Made by a program: the position numbers and the translations under genes
NCBI GenBank assembly: GCA_040752395.1
Contig: JBFMHD010000047.1
Coordinates: 1 to 16,188 of the forward strand
Length of the DNA: 16,188 nt
From: JBFMHD01 sp040752395 [NCBI: Candidatus Hydrogenedentota bacterium]
GTDB taxonomy: Bacteria > JBFMHD01
Direction of reading: 5' to 3'
The notes under the pieces: model-generated
The model's input: the letters and a program-made list of their open reading frames with translations, nothing else
What the model was told of the DNA's origin: nothing
The model's database searches: none
Shown here: one piece after another, positions 1 through 7,425 of the stretch
How the letters are laid out: each line of letters starts with the position of its first letter
How positions within the stretch are numbered: position 1 is the first letter of the stretch

Positions 1-100
1 GAGGCAAGATAACGAAAAAGAAAGATAACGAAAGAAGCAAGAGGCAAGAAGCAAGATAACGGAAGAAGTGAGAGGTAGCAGGACAGGCTACTATAGTTTT
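1..100. repeat. Composite heptad intergenic repeat downstream of pilM
   Basis: The non-coding stretch after the pilM stop is made of words such as GAGGCAAGATAACG, AAGCAAG, GAGGCAA and GAAGTGAG, ending in AGCAGGACAGGCTAC. The same words in the same order (AAGCAAG block, ATAACG, AAGTGAG block, CAGGACAGGCTAC) recur at 2420-2500, and parts recur at 8601-8646 and 14581-14620. No ORF or clear terminator hairpin with a U-tract is visible here. The next gene of the cluster, if there is one, lies outside the window. Confidence 0.75.
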
Positions 101-1579
101 TCATCCTTCAAGTGCTCTTAACCCTATGCCAAGAGCAACAGGTAAACTACTGATTATTCCGGTATACTTATCTGAATCACCATTGTTTTTAATTAGAAAA
201 AAATCTTTTATATTCAAACGTTCCACAGGGATACCTAATCTTTGGGATAAAAATTCAAATAAACCCTCAATATTTGAAGAACCGCCAGTAATAAACATCC
301 TTGTTATTTTTCTACCCTTATTCTGTGATTCATAATAATTCATCGACCTTGTTATATCATTAATAATCTGTGGTAGCAATAAAGAAAGCACAATACCGAT
401 ATCAGCTACAATTTCTTCTTCCTTTATATTTTTAATATCTACTATTTTTCCTGAGCCACCTTCAATGGATGGTGGCTTTTTTATCCTACCTATTTTTATA
501 AATATATCATCAATGGCTTTTGGTTCGGATTTTGTTTCAGCTGCGATATCTGAAACAAGATGTTTAAAATCACCATCTATTTTTTGTGGTGGTGGCGGAG
601 GCGATGGAGTCAATATCAGTGGTTTCTTACTCTCTTGTTCCTGCACTTTTATCTCTTTAACAGGTTCGGTTTCCTTTATCACTGCTGGTTCTGGCTTTAT
701 TATAGGTTTAAGCCTTGATGAGGGGATTGGTATTTTAGGAATTATCTGGGGTTTAGGTTTGGCTGTAATGATATCGAGGTCAAGGAGACTCTTTTTTGCT
801 ATTTCAGGTTTTATTTTAGCATACTTTTTTTTGAATGTTTCAGCATTTAAAAGACCGCAGGAGAAATCGTTTTCAATTATTTTTGTTATATTATCTCCGC
901 CTAATCCTATATCACGCGAAAATACAGGCTGGTCTTTATCAAAAAGAATAAGTACTGTATTAAATGCACCGATATTAATCAACGCTACAATATCGTCTGA
1001 TTCTTTATATGGTTTTATCACTCTATAAAGATTACTTAAAGCTGAGACATCAGTATCTACGGCATACGGATTCAGCCCGGCAGATTCTATAATCTCAAGA
1101 TATTGTTGAATAACAAACTTTTTGCCCGCTGCCATTATGATATCCATTTTTGAGGAATCGTTTTTATTGCTGGCCGCGACTATATCAGCAGATATGACCA
1201 CATCATTGATATTGAATGGTATGTATTGTTCAGCTTCATTGATGATGGCCTGGTTCAGCTCTGCTCTATCCATTTTTTGAAAAGCAATAAATCTTATTAC
1301 GACAAAATCGCCGGAAATAGAAAAAATTACATTCTTAATATTCGATAATTTAGCTTCTTTTATCGTTTTTCGAATAGTTTGAACATAAATTTCCTTGTGC
1401 TTTAACGGGTTTGATTTATCTATTTCAGCAGGCGGCAGAGGCGAGATAGCTAATCTTTCAACTACATAGTGGTTGTTCTGATTAGCTAATGATAAACATT
1501 TTATAGAATTTGTACCTAAATCTAATGCAAAAACCTTTTTAGCAGCCATATACTTATCAAATAGCGACCTTTTCGACAT
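101..1579 (-). CDS. pilM: PilM-like type IV pilus assembly ATPase with a large proline-rich insertion
   Basis: Actin/FtsA-fold cytoplasmic component that, in type IV pilus systems, binds the PilN N-terminus and links the inner-membrane alignment complex to the PilB/PilC motor. Visible motifs: phosphate-1 loop FALDLGTNSIK (17-27), phosphate-2 region NIGAFNT (202-208), and adenosine motif MFITGGSSNIEGL (428-440). The 1C subdomain covers about 40-190. Family members are about 350 residues; this one is 492 because of a low-complexity segment at about 255-388, rich in Pro, Lys, Ile and Glu and including PSPPPPPQ, inserted in the 2B subdomain. The ATG at 1579 overlaps the end of the kinase gene upstream by 23 bp. 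An alternative ATG at 1549 (residue 11, MAAKKVFALDLG) removes the overlap and is closer to typical PilM starts; neither has a good ribosome binding site. PilM is well supported; the insert's function is unknown. Confidence 0.9.
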   Translation of the reverse strand: MSKRSLFDKYMAAKKVFALDLGTNSIKCLSLANQNNHYVVERLAISPLPPAEIDKSNPLKHKEIYVQTIRKTIKEAKLSNIKNVIFSISGDFVVIRFIAFQKMDRAELNQAIINEAEQYIPFNINDVVISADIVAASNKNDSSKMDIIMAAGKKFVIQQYLEIIESAGLNPYAVDTDVSALSNLYRVIKPYKESDDIVALINIGAFNTVLILFDKDQPVFSRDIGLGGDNITKIIENDFSCGLLNAETFKKKYAKIKPEIAKKSLLDLDIITAKPKPQIIPKIPIPSSRLKPIIKPEPAVIKETEPVKEIKVQEQESKKPLILTPSPPPPPQKIDGDFKHLVSDIAAETKSEPKAIDDIFIKIGRIKKPPSIEGGSGKIVDIKNIKEEEIVADIGIVLSLLLPQIINDITRSMNYYESQNKGRKITRMFITGGSSNIEGLFEFLSQRLGIPVERLNIKDFFLIKNNGDSDKYTGIISSLPVALGIGLRALEG

Positions 1580-2030
1580 TTTTTCTGTATTTATAAAAAA
1601 CTACGGTGGTCCCCTGATTGTTAAGGTACGGTTTTATCTCAAGATGGTCAGCTAATTGGGACATAAGATATAAACCGCGGCCACGTTTCTCAAGTATGGT
1701 TTTGTTAATATCAACAAGTGAAGTGATACTGTAATTTTTCAGTATCTCGTCCTTTGTTAAATGTAAATCACCCCTACCCTCGTCAATGACCTCAACCATT
1801 AATTTTTCATAATCAATAAAAATATTAACAGTAATTTTATTATCACTATATTTCGGGGAGCCATGTTCAATAGCATTTGTGCAAGCCTCATCAAGCAGGG
1901 TTTCGATAACATGTGCATCGGCTTTGTCAAATCCAACACTTTTCGAGAGTTCAGAAATGAATAATCTTATTGGTCTTATATAAATATATCTTGCTGGAAA
2001 AATAAACTGAAAATAGTCTGCTTGTGACAT
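1557..2030 (-). CDS. RsbW/SpoIIAB-like serine kinase (HATPase_c_2 anti-sigma factor)
   Basis: 157-residue single-domain GHKL ATPase. Motifs: N-box LLDEACTNAIEH (45-56, with Glu48 and Asn52), G1 box VIDEGRG (81-87) and G2 box RGRGLYLM (116-123). No phosphoacceptor His domain or membrane segment is present, which fits the RsbW/SpoIIAB/BtrW class rather than a sensor histidine kinase. Family members bind a target such as a sigma factor and phosphorylate a STAS antagonist on Ser or Thr. The STAS gene lies directly upstream with a 3 bp gap, a classical partner-switch arrangement, while the 3' end overlaps pilM. No sigma factor or PP2C phosphatase is in the window, so the target is unknown. The ATG at 2030 has only a weak ribosome binding site, which suggests translational coupling to the STAS gene. 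Confidence 0.88.
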   Translation of the reverse strand: MSQADYFQFIFPARYIYIRPIRLFISELSKSVGFDKADAHVIETLLDEACTNAIEHGSPKYSDNKITVNIFIDYEKLMVEVIDEGRGDLHLTKDEILKNYSITSLVDINKTILEKRGRGLYLMSQLADHLEIKPYLNNQGTTVVFYKYRKNVEKVAI

Positions 2031-2033
2031 AGT

Positions 2034-2372
2034 TTATTTACCAATAATATCCTCAATAGAGTTATAAATATTAAAAATCTGGGTGCCACCAAGTATGTTG
2101 AAAATCATCATATTATGTTCAGATAAAGAGCATATTTTTATGCTGCCTCCCATCCCGGAAAAAACCTGATACCTATGAACAAGAATTCCAAACCCTCTGC
2201 TGTTTATATGACCCAAATCTTTTAGATTAATTATTAAATTAATTTTACCCGAGTCCTTTAACTCATCAAGCGTTTTACCAAGCTGGGTTACATTAGACGC
2301 ATCTATATCACCTTTTATATTTAAGATTGTGAGTCCCTTTCTTTCTTCAATATCAAAAATTAAATCAGCCAC
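2034..2372 (-). CDS. STAS-domain anti-anti-sigma-like protein (RsbV/SpoIIAA family)
   Basis: 112 residues, the normal size for a free-standing STAS protein. Beta-strand TILNIKGDID (15-24) and the phosphorylation loop LGHINSRGFGIL (53-64) match the SpoIIAA loop around DSSG. The phosphoacceptor is Ser58, but the preceding conserved Asp is Asn57 and the following Ser is Arg59. In characterised pairs the unphosphorylated STAS protein sequesters the kinase and frees its target; the kinase gene follows 3 bp downstream. The start is GTG at 2372, chosen because AGAGGAGG lies 8 bases upstream, the strongest ribosome binding site in this part of the cluster. The N-terminus MADLIFDIEERKGL is then a standard first strand. 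Confidence 0.88.
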   Translation of the reverse strand: MADLIFDIEERKGLTILNIKGDIDASNVTQLGKTLDELKDSGKINLIINLKDLGHINSRGFGILVHRYQVFSGMGGSIKICSLSEHNMMIFNILGGTQIFNIYNSIEDIIGK

Positions 2373-2549
2373 CTCTTAAGCCTCCTCTGAAAAACATTGT
2401 AACTATAATAATATCAAGTAGAAGCAAGAAGCAAGATGCAAGATAACGAAAAAAGTAAGAAGTAAGAAGTGGGAAGTGAGAAGTATCAGGACAGGCTACA
2501 GGCTACGGACTACAGCCGGCTGGAGCCTGAAGCCAACATATCATCTTTA
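2373..2549. repeat. Intergenic composite repeat with inverted GC-rich core
   Basis: A 177 bp gap between the large exported gene and the STAS gene. Positions 2420-2447 hold AAGCAAG heptads and ATAACG. Positions 2448-2500 hold AAGTAAG/AAGTGGG/AAGTGAG heptads followed by TATCAGGACAGGCTACA, matching 8601-8646 except for one extra 7-bp unit here. Positions 2492-2534 are a 43 bp core centred on CAGCCGGCTG that matches the reverse complement of 8654-8696 and 10028-10070 with 2 differences. The end nearest the STAS gene carries its AGAGGAGG site and an AT-rich stretch, but I could not define a convincing promoter. Confidence 0.8.
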
Positions 2550-5500
2550 CTAACGCCTTACCTCGCGCATAGAGCCAACAAACCAGTTGGTTGTCTTGGC
2601 TAACGTACCCTGACCTATCTCAGATAATTTCAAATTCTGCGGATGATTTATAACCAGCTTTGAGCCTTGATTAATGATGAGCTTTTTGCAAACAATCGAG
2701 CCAAGACCTGTTATCTCTACATCTGCATCTGAATTAAGAATAATATTATTATTTGAAAAAATAACACCTGTGTCAATCCTAATCACACCTGAGATCGTTA
2801 TATCACCACCAAGCGCAAATAAATCAAAGATACCCGAATCAACAGATATTGCTAATGGTATGTTCACACTAATATTTCCATCACAGACAATGGCGCCATC
2901 CGGGTTGTCAGGGATATCTGTTACTGTAGCATCACCTGACACATAATAGAGTTTATCAACAGGATCAGTATTATCAAAGGTATAATTACCTGAGATGCTT
3001 TTTTCAGTTATTTCTTTGAATACATCATCATAAGTGAATTGCGGGATATTCTTATATACATCGCTACCAGTATTCCATCTTGATGTATCACTCACAGCAT
3101 AATCAAATGGATAGATGGGTCCAAAAAATGCTTTTCTGACGCCATTAACATCAGCTGTATCAGTATATATAGCGGGGTATGATTTACCAAGAAGTTTTCC
3201 TGGTTGTGGTGCGGCTGGTGTATCGTTTGGTCCAAAATATGCCGATGGATTGGCATTGGTCAATACATCGCCTGTGATGCTTACAATACCTGGTCTTAAA
3301 TCTATCGTATCTTCACTTGCTAAAGCACAGAAATCAAATACACTGAGCGGCGGTTTTTTATATTGGAATAAAGCTACTATTGAATGAGTCTTATCTTTTA
3401 TTTTTCCAGTTGAGGTAACTTTTACTCTGCTCTCAAATGGGAACTTGAAAGGTTCCGAGGCTTCACCCTCATCGCCGATTGAATTAAAATATACAGTGTC
3501 TGCATTATCAGTTATACCATTCTGAAAAATAAAGAGACTATTATCATTAAGTTTTATATAATATTCAATAGCGCCCCCGGTATAATTGAAATCATATCTG
3601 TAATAATACTTATTACTGCCGGTAAATTCTTCAATCCCTGGTGGTGCATTAAAATTTTCAGGTGGTTGCCATGCTTCACCAATTTTTCGCCACACAAGCT
3701 GAAACTGGGCATCTTTTCTACCTATAACACCTGCAAAGAATTTTACCGTACCCTGGGCTGTTGGCCAGGCAGGGCTACGCATAGTATATTTTGTAGGGCT
3801 TCCTGTAGATTCAACAGCTTCTTTGCTAACCGGGTTATGCCAGCAAGCAAGTAAATCACGCTTTTGAATAACAAATCGGAACGGGCTTTTTATCGCATCA
3901 GACCAGGCACCTATTCTATATCCTGTTATGCCATTATCATCATAAGCATAGAGGAATCGACGTTCTGCCCGGGTTAAAAGATAATTACTTCCTGGCGCTT
4001 CATAAGGATTATTTATCTCAAAAAAGTATTCGATGGTATCACCAACATTAGCATTTAAATACCTGACACCAGCTGTACCACCTGTACCTAAATTTACACC
4101 CTCGTATTTATATAACCAGGCATTACCATAATCAATGTTACCAAAAGTACGCCAATAATTGAAAGTATCAGAAGCATCAGATTGAGGAGTATACCATTTG
4201 ATACTGCCATCAACATAGTATTCATCGTCACCAACTAAAACTTTATAAGAGTTGTTCCAGTTAGCATCATAGGTAGCGTGTCCAACTCGGTTGACTCTTA
4301 TAAACAAAAGAATATTTAATATTTCATTATGAGATGTATGAACGTTGTTAGTTGCATCAACCACTTTATAGAAATGGTCTTGCGGGTCACCAGGCGGGAC
4401 ATCGTAGGCACCGACAGAAAAGTTTACGTCTGCGTTTTCTTTGGGTTCACGGTTAGCACGCATTGTTTCATTGGAGTTTTCCCAGGATTTGTAATAAAAC
4501 GTATATGGGTCGTGCCAGATAGGATAATCTATCGGTATCACGACTGTTTGCGAAGCAGCACCTAACATACCACGTCTATCACGTGCCCAGATTCTTAGAT
4601 AATATGTCTGACCTAAACTTAATATAAAATTCTCGCTGCCATCACCATTCGGGACTGTCCAGGAAGTTTGTGGTAAGTAGTTGTTATGATATACAACAGT
4701 ATTAACAGGACCTGCACCTGTTTGTGAGCTGTTAATCACCCAGTTTGATTGCCATTGTAAGAAACCGTTACCATCAGTATTTGGAGAGGTACTTATCTGG
4801 ATATAATAACCAAGTATAGAATCGCCAGAATCACCGTCAGGCGATACAGGGTTCCAGGTTATAACAGGGTTATTTGTAAGAATAGTATCACCACTACTTC
4901 GCCAGATACCAAAAACGCTGTCATAATATCTGATATTTGAAGGTGCGGATGGTAGACGCGGGTTTAGAGCATCACCATCAAAATCAAATGCGATATCAAT
5001 ATAAGAAAATATATTACCATCGCTTAGTTCATCCTTCCATTCAGTTGAGGTGCTGTATAGTCCATAACTCAGTGCATCTAAAATATCAGAGGCAGAATTT
5101 GCGATATCAGCTGTCTTGTCCACTGTTTGTGGGTCTCCACCAATACGTTTAGCAGTTGCAATGGTTAATCTAATACGGTCAGGCCGCTTTGAGAATTTTA
5201 AATCGCTCCAGGATACCCGGGCTTCCATAAAATTATCATTAACGTTTATAGCAACAGCTGAGGCAGCGGATAATACCCAGCCAGAACCAGGATTGTAATA
5301 ATCATAAATATATACGCCATCTATATCCATAATAATATTTTTCTCCGAGTACTGTTCTGTCCTACCAAGTAGGGTGCTTGGCTGGATGCCATCAGACCGC
5401 GATTCATCACCTATCCAGTCTAATCCCAGCGTACCGCCCTCGGGATTAGAATTAATGTGGGTATCCATAGCTACGTTGAACTGAAACATATTAGCACCGT

Positions 5501-6965
5501 TAACATTATCTAAATCATCTGCTCTAACAAAGAAATATAAATAATAAGTATCAGCTATTATATGGATATCCCTGATATCGTATGTAGGTCCGTCTCCGAG
5601 AACAGTCGTTTCATCGTACAACTTATCTCTCCAAACCCATTCTGTATCAATTTTATTTGTTGCAAGTATTGCTGTGTTACCGATATAAGGCAGGGTATCA
5701 AACCAATCAGATTTGTTACCATCTATGGTACGCTTGTATTGTCCAAATGTAATTATTACGGTCGAATCAGTGGCATTAAAATTAGTGCTGGTAGCCTTAA
5801 TTTCTACGGTACCACCTATAGTTGATCTAATATGAACCCTCGCAAACCCGTGTGCATCTGTCTGATCAACGCTGTCAGAAATATCACCACCAAAAAAAGA
5901 AGCTTGTCCGCTAATAATTGAGAACGTGACGTTTTCTATAGATTTCGGATAACCATTAGCATCAGCTACATAAACATAAATCGTTGAAGAGTCAGTACCA
6001 TTAGCTAAACAGCTATATTTAGATGCATCTATTCCTTCGATTACATAGCGAAAATAAAATTCGGGGGGGGCTCCTGATGGCGGTGTTCCCAATGTTCCCC
6101 AGGTGGTTGCGGTATCTGATGCGTTGTTTCTATAAACATAAACATCATTAGCATCACTATCATCACGGAAATGGATGTGATAATTAACTATCCCGGGCGT
6201 ACTGAAAGTCAATTGCGTGTACCAGATGTCATAACCGTACTGTGAGTCATCCCATACATGGGACCAGGTATTTGCAGAAGTCGACCAGCTACCACCATTA
6301 TAGTGATACCAGGTCCTATACTGATACCAGAACTCTATCTGGTCAGCGTCGTCGCGTGCCTCACGATAATATATCTTAACTGTAGAATCAGTAAATACCT
6401 GCTGGGGCTGACGCTGGAGTCCTGTAATACCCCACTGATTGTTCAGATTGGGATTATGACCGACTTTATCCCATTGGATATTATCATCAGAGCCGCCATC
6501 TTTAATAGTAAATTGTATTTTATCTGCTGGATCCATTCCTGCACCATCAGTATATTTATCATCATTACCATCAGTTCCTTCGCCATGAGCATACCATTTT
6601 ATTGTGGCATTGGGTGTAAAAGATGGTAAAACATATTGAAAATTATCATTGTTGCCAGCCTGGGAATCAAATGTCATATTTTGTTCTGAGGCCTGCCAGG
6701 AACCATTAACAGACCAGTTTATATAACAATAAGAATTTTGGCCTGCAGGGGGTGTAGTAACACTTCCCAGATCATCATAAAACTCAACCCAGACCCTGAC
6801 CCTTTCCCAGGGCATACAATAATTATCATAACTGAGTCCGGGGTTCCACCCATTTCCACCACTCCAATATATTTCCTGCCAGGTCGCTCCTATCCATGGT
6901 GCGGAATAAATCGCTTTTACATTAACTATAAAAAATAGAATCAAAATTAATTTAAAAATCTTCAT
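2550..6965 (-). CDS. Very large exported multidomain protein with PilX-type C-terminal region
   Basis: 1471 residues. A signal peptide (Lys2-Lys5, hydrophobic 6-16, cleavage likely near VKA18 or YSA22) marks it as exported. Regions read by eye: two Tyr/Trp-rich Ig-like modules (about 50-155 and 190-290); a Big-1-like domain (about 311-408, with QTDAHGFARVHI); a CBM9/DOMON-like module starting IDGNKSDW (414-421) and running to about 665; a fibronectin III-like module (about 671-813); more Tyr/Trp-rich modules (about 815-1165); and from about 1178 a segment with VKVTSTGKIK, VSITGDVLTN, YYVSGDATV and DGNISVNI that resembles the C-terminal half of PilX-like proteins, where repeated short beta motifs follow a StG turn. 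It sits directly after three pilin-like genes, the slot used by PilY1 tip adhesins, though I see no PilY1 propeller signature. A run of eight C on the coding strand (6063-6070) falls at residues 299-301. A pilus-tip or surface adhesin role is inference. Confidence 0.85.
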   Translation of the reverse strand: MKIFKLILILFFIVNVKAIYSAPWIGATWQEIYWSGGNGWNPGLSYDNYCMPWERVRVWVEFYDDLGSVTTPPAGQNSYCYINWSVNGSWQASEQNMTFDSQAGNNDNFQYVLPSFTPNATIKWYAHGEGTDGNDDKYTDGAGMDPADKIQFTIKDGGSDDNIQWDKVGHNPNLNNQWGITGLQRQPQQVFTDSTVKIYYREARDDADQIEFWYQYRTWYHYNGGSWSTSANTWSHVWDDSQYGYDIWYTQLTFSTPGIVNYHIHFRDDSDANDVYVYRNNASDTATTWGTLGTPPSGAPPEFYFRYVIEGIDASKYSCLANGTDSSTIYVYVADANGYPKSIENVTFSIISGQASFFGGDISDSVDQTDAHGFARVHIRSTIGGTVEIKATSTNFNATDSTVIITFGQYKRTIDGNKSDWFDTLPYIGNTAILATNKIDTEWVWRDKLYDETTVLGDGPTYDIRDIHIIADTYYLYFFVRADDLDNVNGANMFQFNVAMDTHINSNPEGGTLGLDWIGDESRSDGIQPSTLLGRTEQYSEKNIIMDIDGVYIYDYYNPGSGWVLSAASAVAINVNDNFMEARVSWSDLKFSKRPDRIRLTIATAKRIGGDPQTVDKTADIANSASDILDALSYGLYSTSTEWKDELSDGNIFSYIDIAFDFDGDALNPRLPSAPSNIRYYDSVFGIWRSSGDTILTNNPVITWNPVSPDGDSGDSILGYYIQISTSPNTDGNGFLQWQSNWVINSSQTGAGPVNTVVYHNNYLPQTSWTVPNGDGSENFILSLGQTYYLRIWARDRRGMLGAASQTVVIPIDYPIWHDPYTFYYKSWENSNETMRANREPKENADVNFSVGAYDVPPGDPQDHFYKVVDATNNVHTSHNEILNILLFIRVNRVGHATYDANWNNSYKVLVGDDEYYVDGSIKWYTPQSDASDTFNYWRTFGNIDYGNAWLYKYEGVNLGTGGTAGVRYLNANVGDTIEYFFEINNPYEAPGSNYLLTRAERRFLYAYDDNGITGYRIGAWSDAIKSPFRFVIQKRDLLACWHNPVSKEAVESTGSPTKYTMRSPAWPTAQGTVKFFAGVIGRKDAQFQLVWRKIGEAWQPPENFNAPPGIEEFTGSNKYYYRYDFNYTGGAIEYYIKLNDNSLFIFQNGITDNADTVYFNSIGDEGEASEPFKFPFESRVKVTSTGKIKDKTHSIVALFQYKKPPLSVFDFCALASEDTIDLRPGIVSITGDVLTNANPSAYFGPNDTPAAPQPGKLLGKSYPAIYTDTADVNGVRKAFFGPIYPFDYAVSDTSRWNTGSDVYKNIPQFTYDDVFKEITEKSISGNYTFDNTDPVDKLYYVSGDATVTDIPDNPDGAIVCDGNISVNIPLAISVDSGIFDLFALGGDITISGVIRIDTGVIFSNNNIILNSDADVEITGLGSIVCKKLIINQGSKLVINHPQNLKLSEIGQGTLAKTTNWFVGSMREVRR
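6063..6070 (-). repeat. Homopolymeric C8 tract inside the large exported gene
   Basis: Eight consecutive G on the plus strand (C on the coding strand) encode the end of SGAPPEF at about residue 300 of 1471. A one-base slip would truncate the protein after roughly its first fifth. It is the longest G/C run I noticed in the window. Confidence 0.9.
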
Positions 6966-7067
6966 AAAATATCTTCAAAGTTAAGTTTTCGGTTATCCGA
7001 CCTCAGCACTTCGGCACTGGTGTCTTTCTTGCCTCTTGCTTCTATAATACCACCTATAACTAAGTGG
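6966..7067. repeat. Gap with AAGCAAG-type repeat and TAACCACTTAGTTATA motif
   Basis: This 102 bp separates the PilX-like N-terminal gene from the large exported gene. On the minus strand it starts at the upstream stop codon with TAACCACTTAGTTATA, followed by TATTATAGAAGCAAGAGGCA, both words shared with the region after rseP and the gap at 14537-14640. The remainder (AAGACACCAGTGCCGAAGTG and on) has no recognised signal. The large gene has only a weak GAAGA ribosome binding site 6 bases before its ATG. Confidence 0.6.
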
Positions 7068-7424
7068 TTACATAAAGGGTTCAATAGTTACTGTAATCTG
7101 GCCGCCTTCGAAATTTATCGTTCCTTGTGCAGGTTGAGTATCAAAGGGGTTTCGTTGACCAGTTACAAGGTTTTCAATCTCAGTTGAGAAATTATGATCA
7201 GTATTAAGTTTTTGAAGCGTGAGCTCAAGCCCTGTTTCAGCAAGATGTCTGTCTTTAGCTATAAATCTGTAAAAGATAGTTGTGAGTGATTCCTGTTGAT
7301 GCGAAAAAGTTATAGCGAGCGCCATAATAAAAGCTATAACAAGAAGAACGATAGCAACGACAATAGCGGCGCCACCACGCATGGATCGAAGCGACAATTG
7401 GCGACTTTCTGCGAATGTCGACAT
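7068..7424 (-). CDS. PilX/GspK-like pilus protein, N-terminal part only
   Basis: 118 residues when started at the ATG at 7424. That start lies 1 base after the stop of the upstream gene and has GAGGT 9 bases upstream. A longer frame from 7475 would add 17 residues and overlap the upstream gene by 50 bp without a ribosome binding site, so I reject it. The N-terminus has MRGG followed by a hydrophobic segment AAIVVAIVLLVIAFIMALAI, then LAETGLELTLQKL, the usual PilX/GspK-type sequence after the pilin helix. It ends at GGQITVTIEPFM, just where PilX-type proteins normally continue into a StG-containing beta-rich domain. A similar domain is found at the C-terminus of the next gene. This is probably a minor pilin-like membrane protein, shortened or split. 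Confidence 0.75.
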   Translation of the reverse strand: MSTFAESRQLSLRSMRGGAAIVVAIVLLVIAFIMALAITFSHQQESLTTIFYRFIAKDRHLAETGLELTLQKLNTDHNFSTEIENLVTGQRNPFDTQPAQGTINFEGGQITVTIEPFM

Positions 7425-7425
7425 C

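Noticed and set aside
465-1028. 187-codon plus-strand frame
   Set aside because: It lies wholly antisense to pilM, and its Gly/Ser-rich composition comes from the antisense of the proline-rich pilM insertion. No ribosome binding site or protein family features.
2420-2538. CRISPR-like array
   Set aside because: Units are 7 bp tandem variants without unique 30-40 bp spacers, and no cas gene is present.
4937-5298. Plus-strand frames within the large exported gene
   Set aside because: They are antisense to a gene with a consistent domain series and signal peptide, with no start signals of their own.
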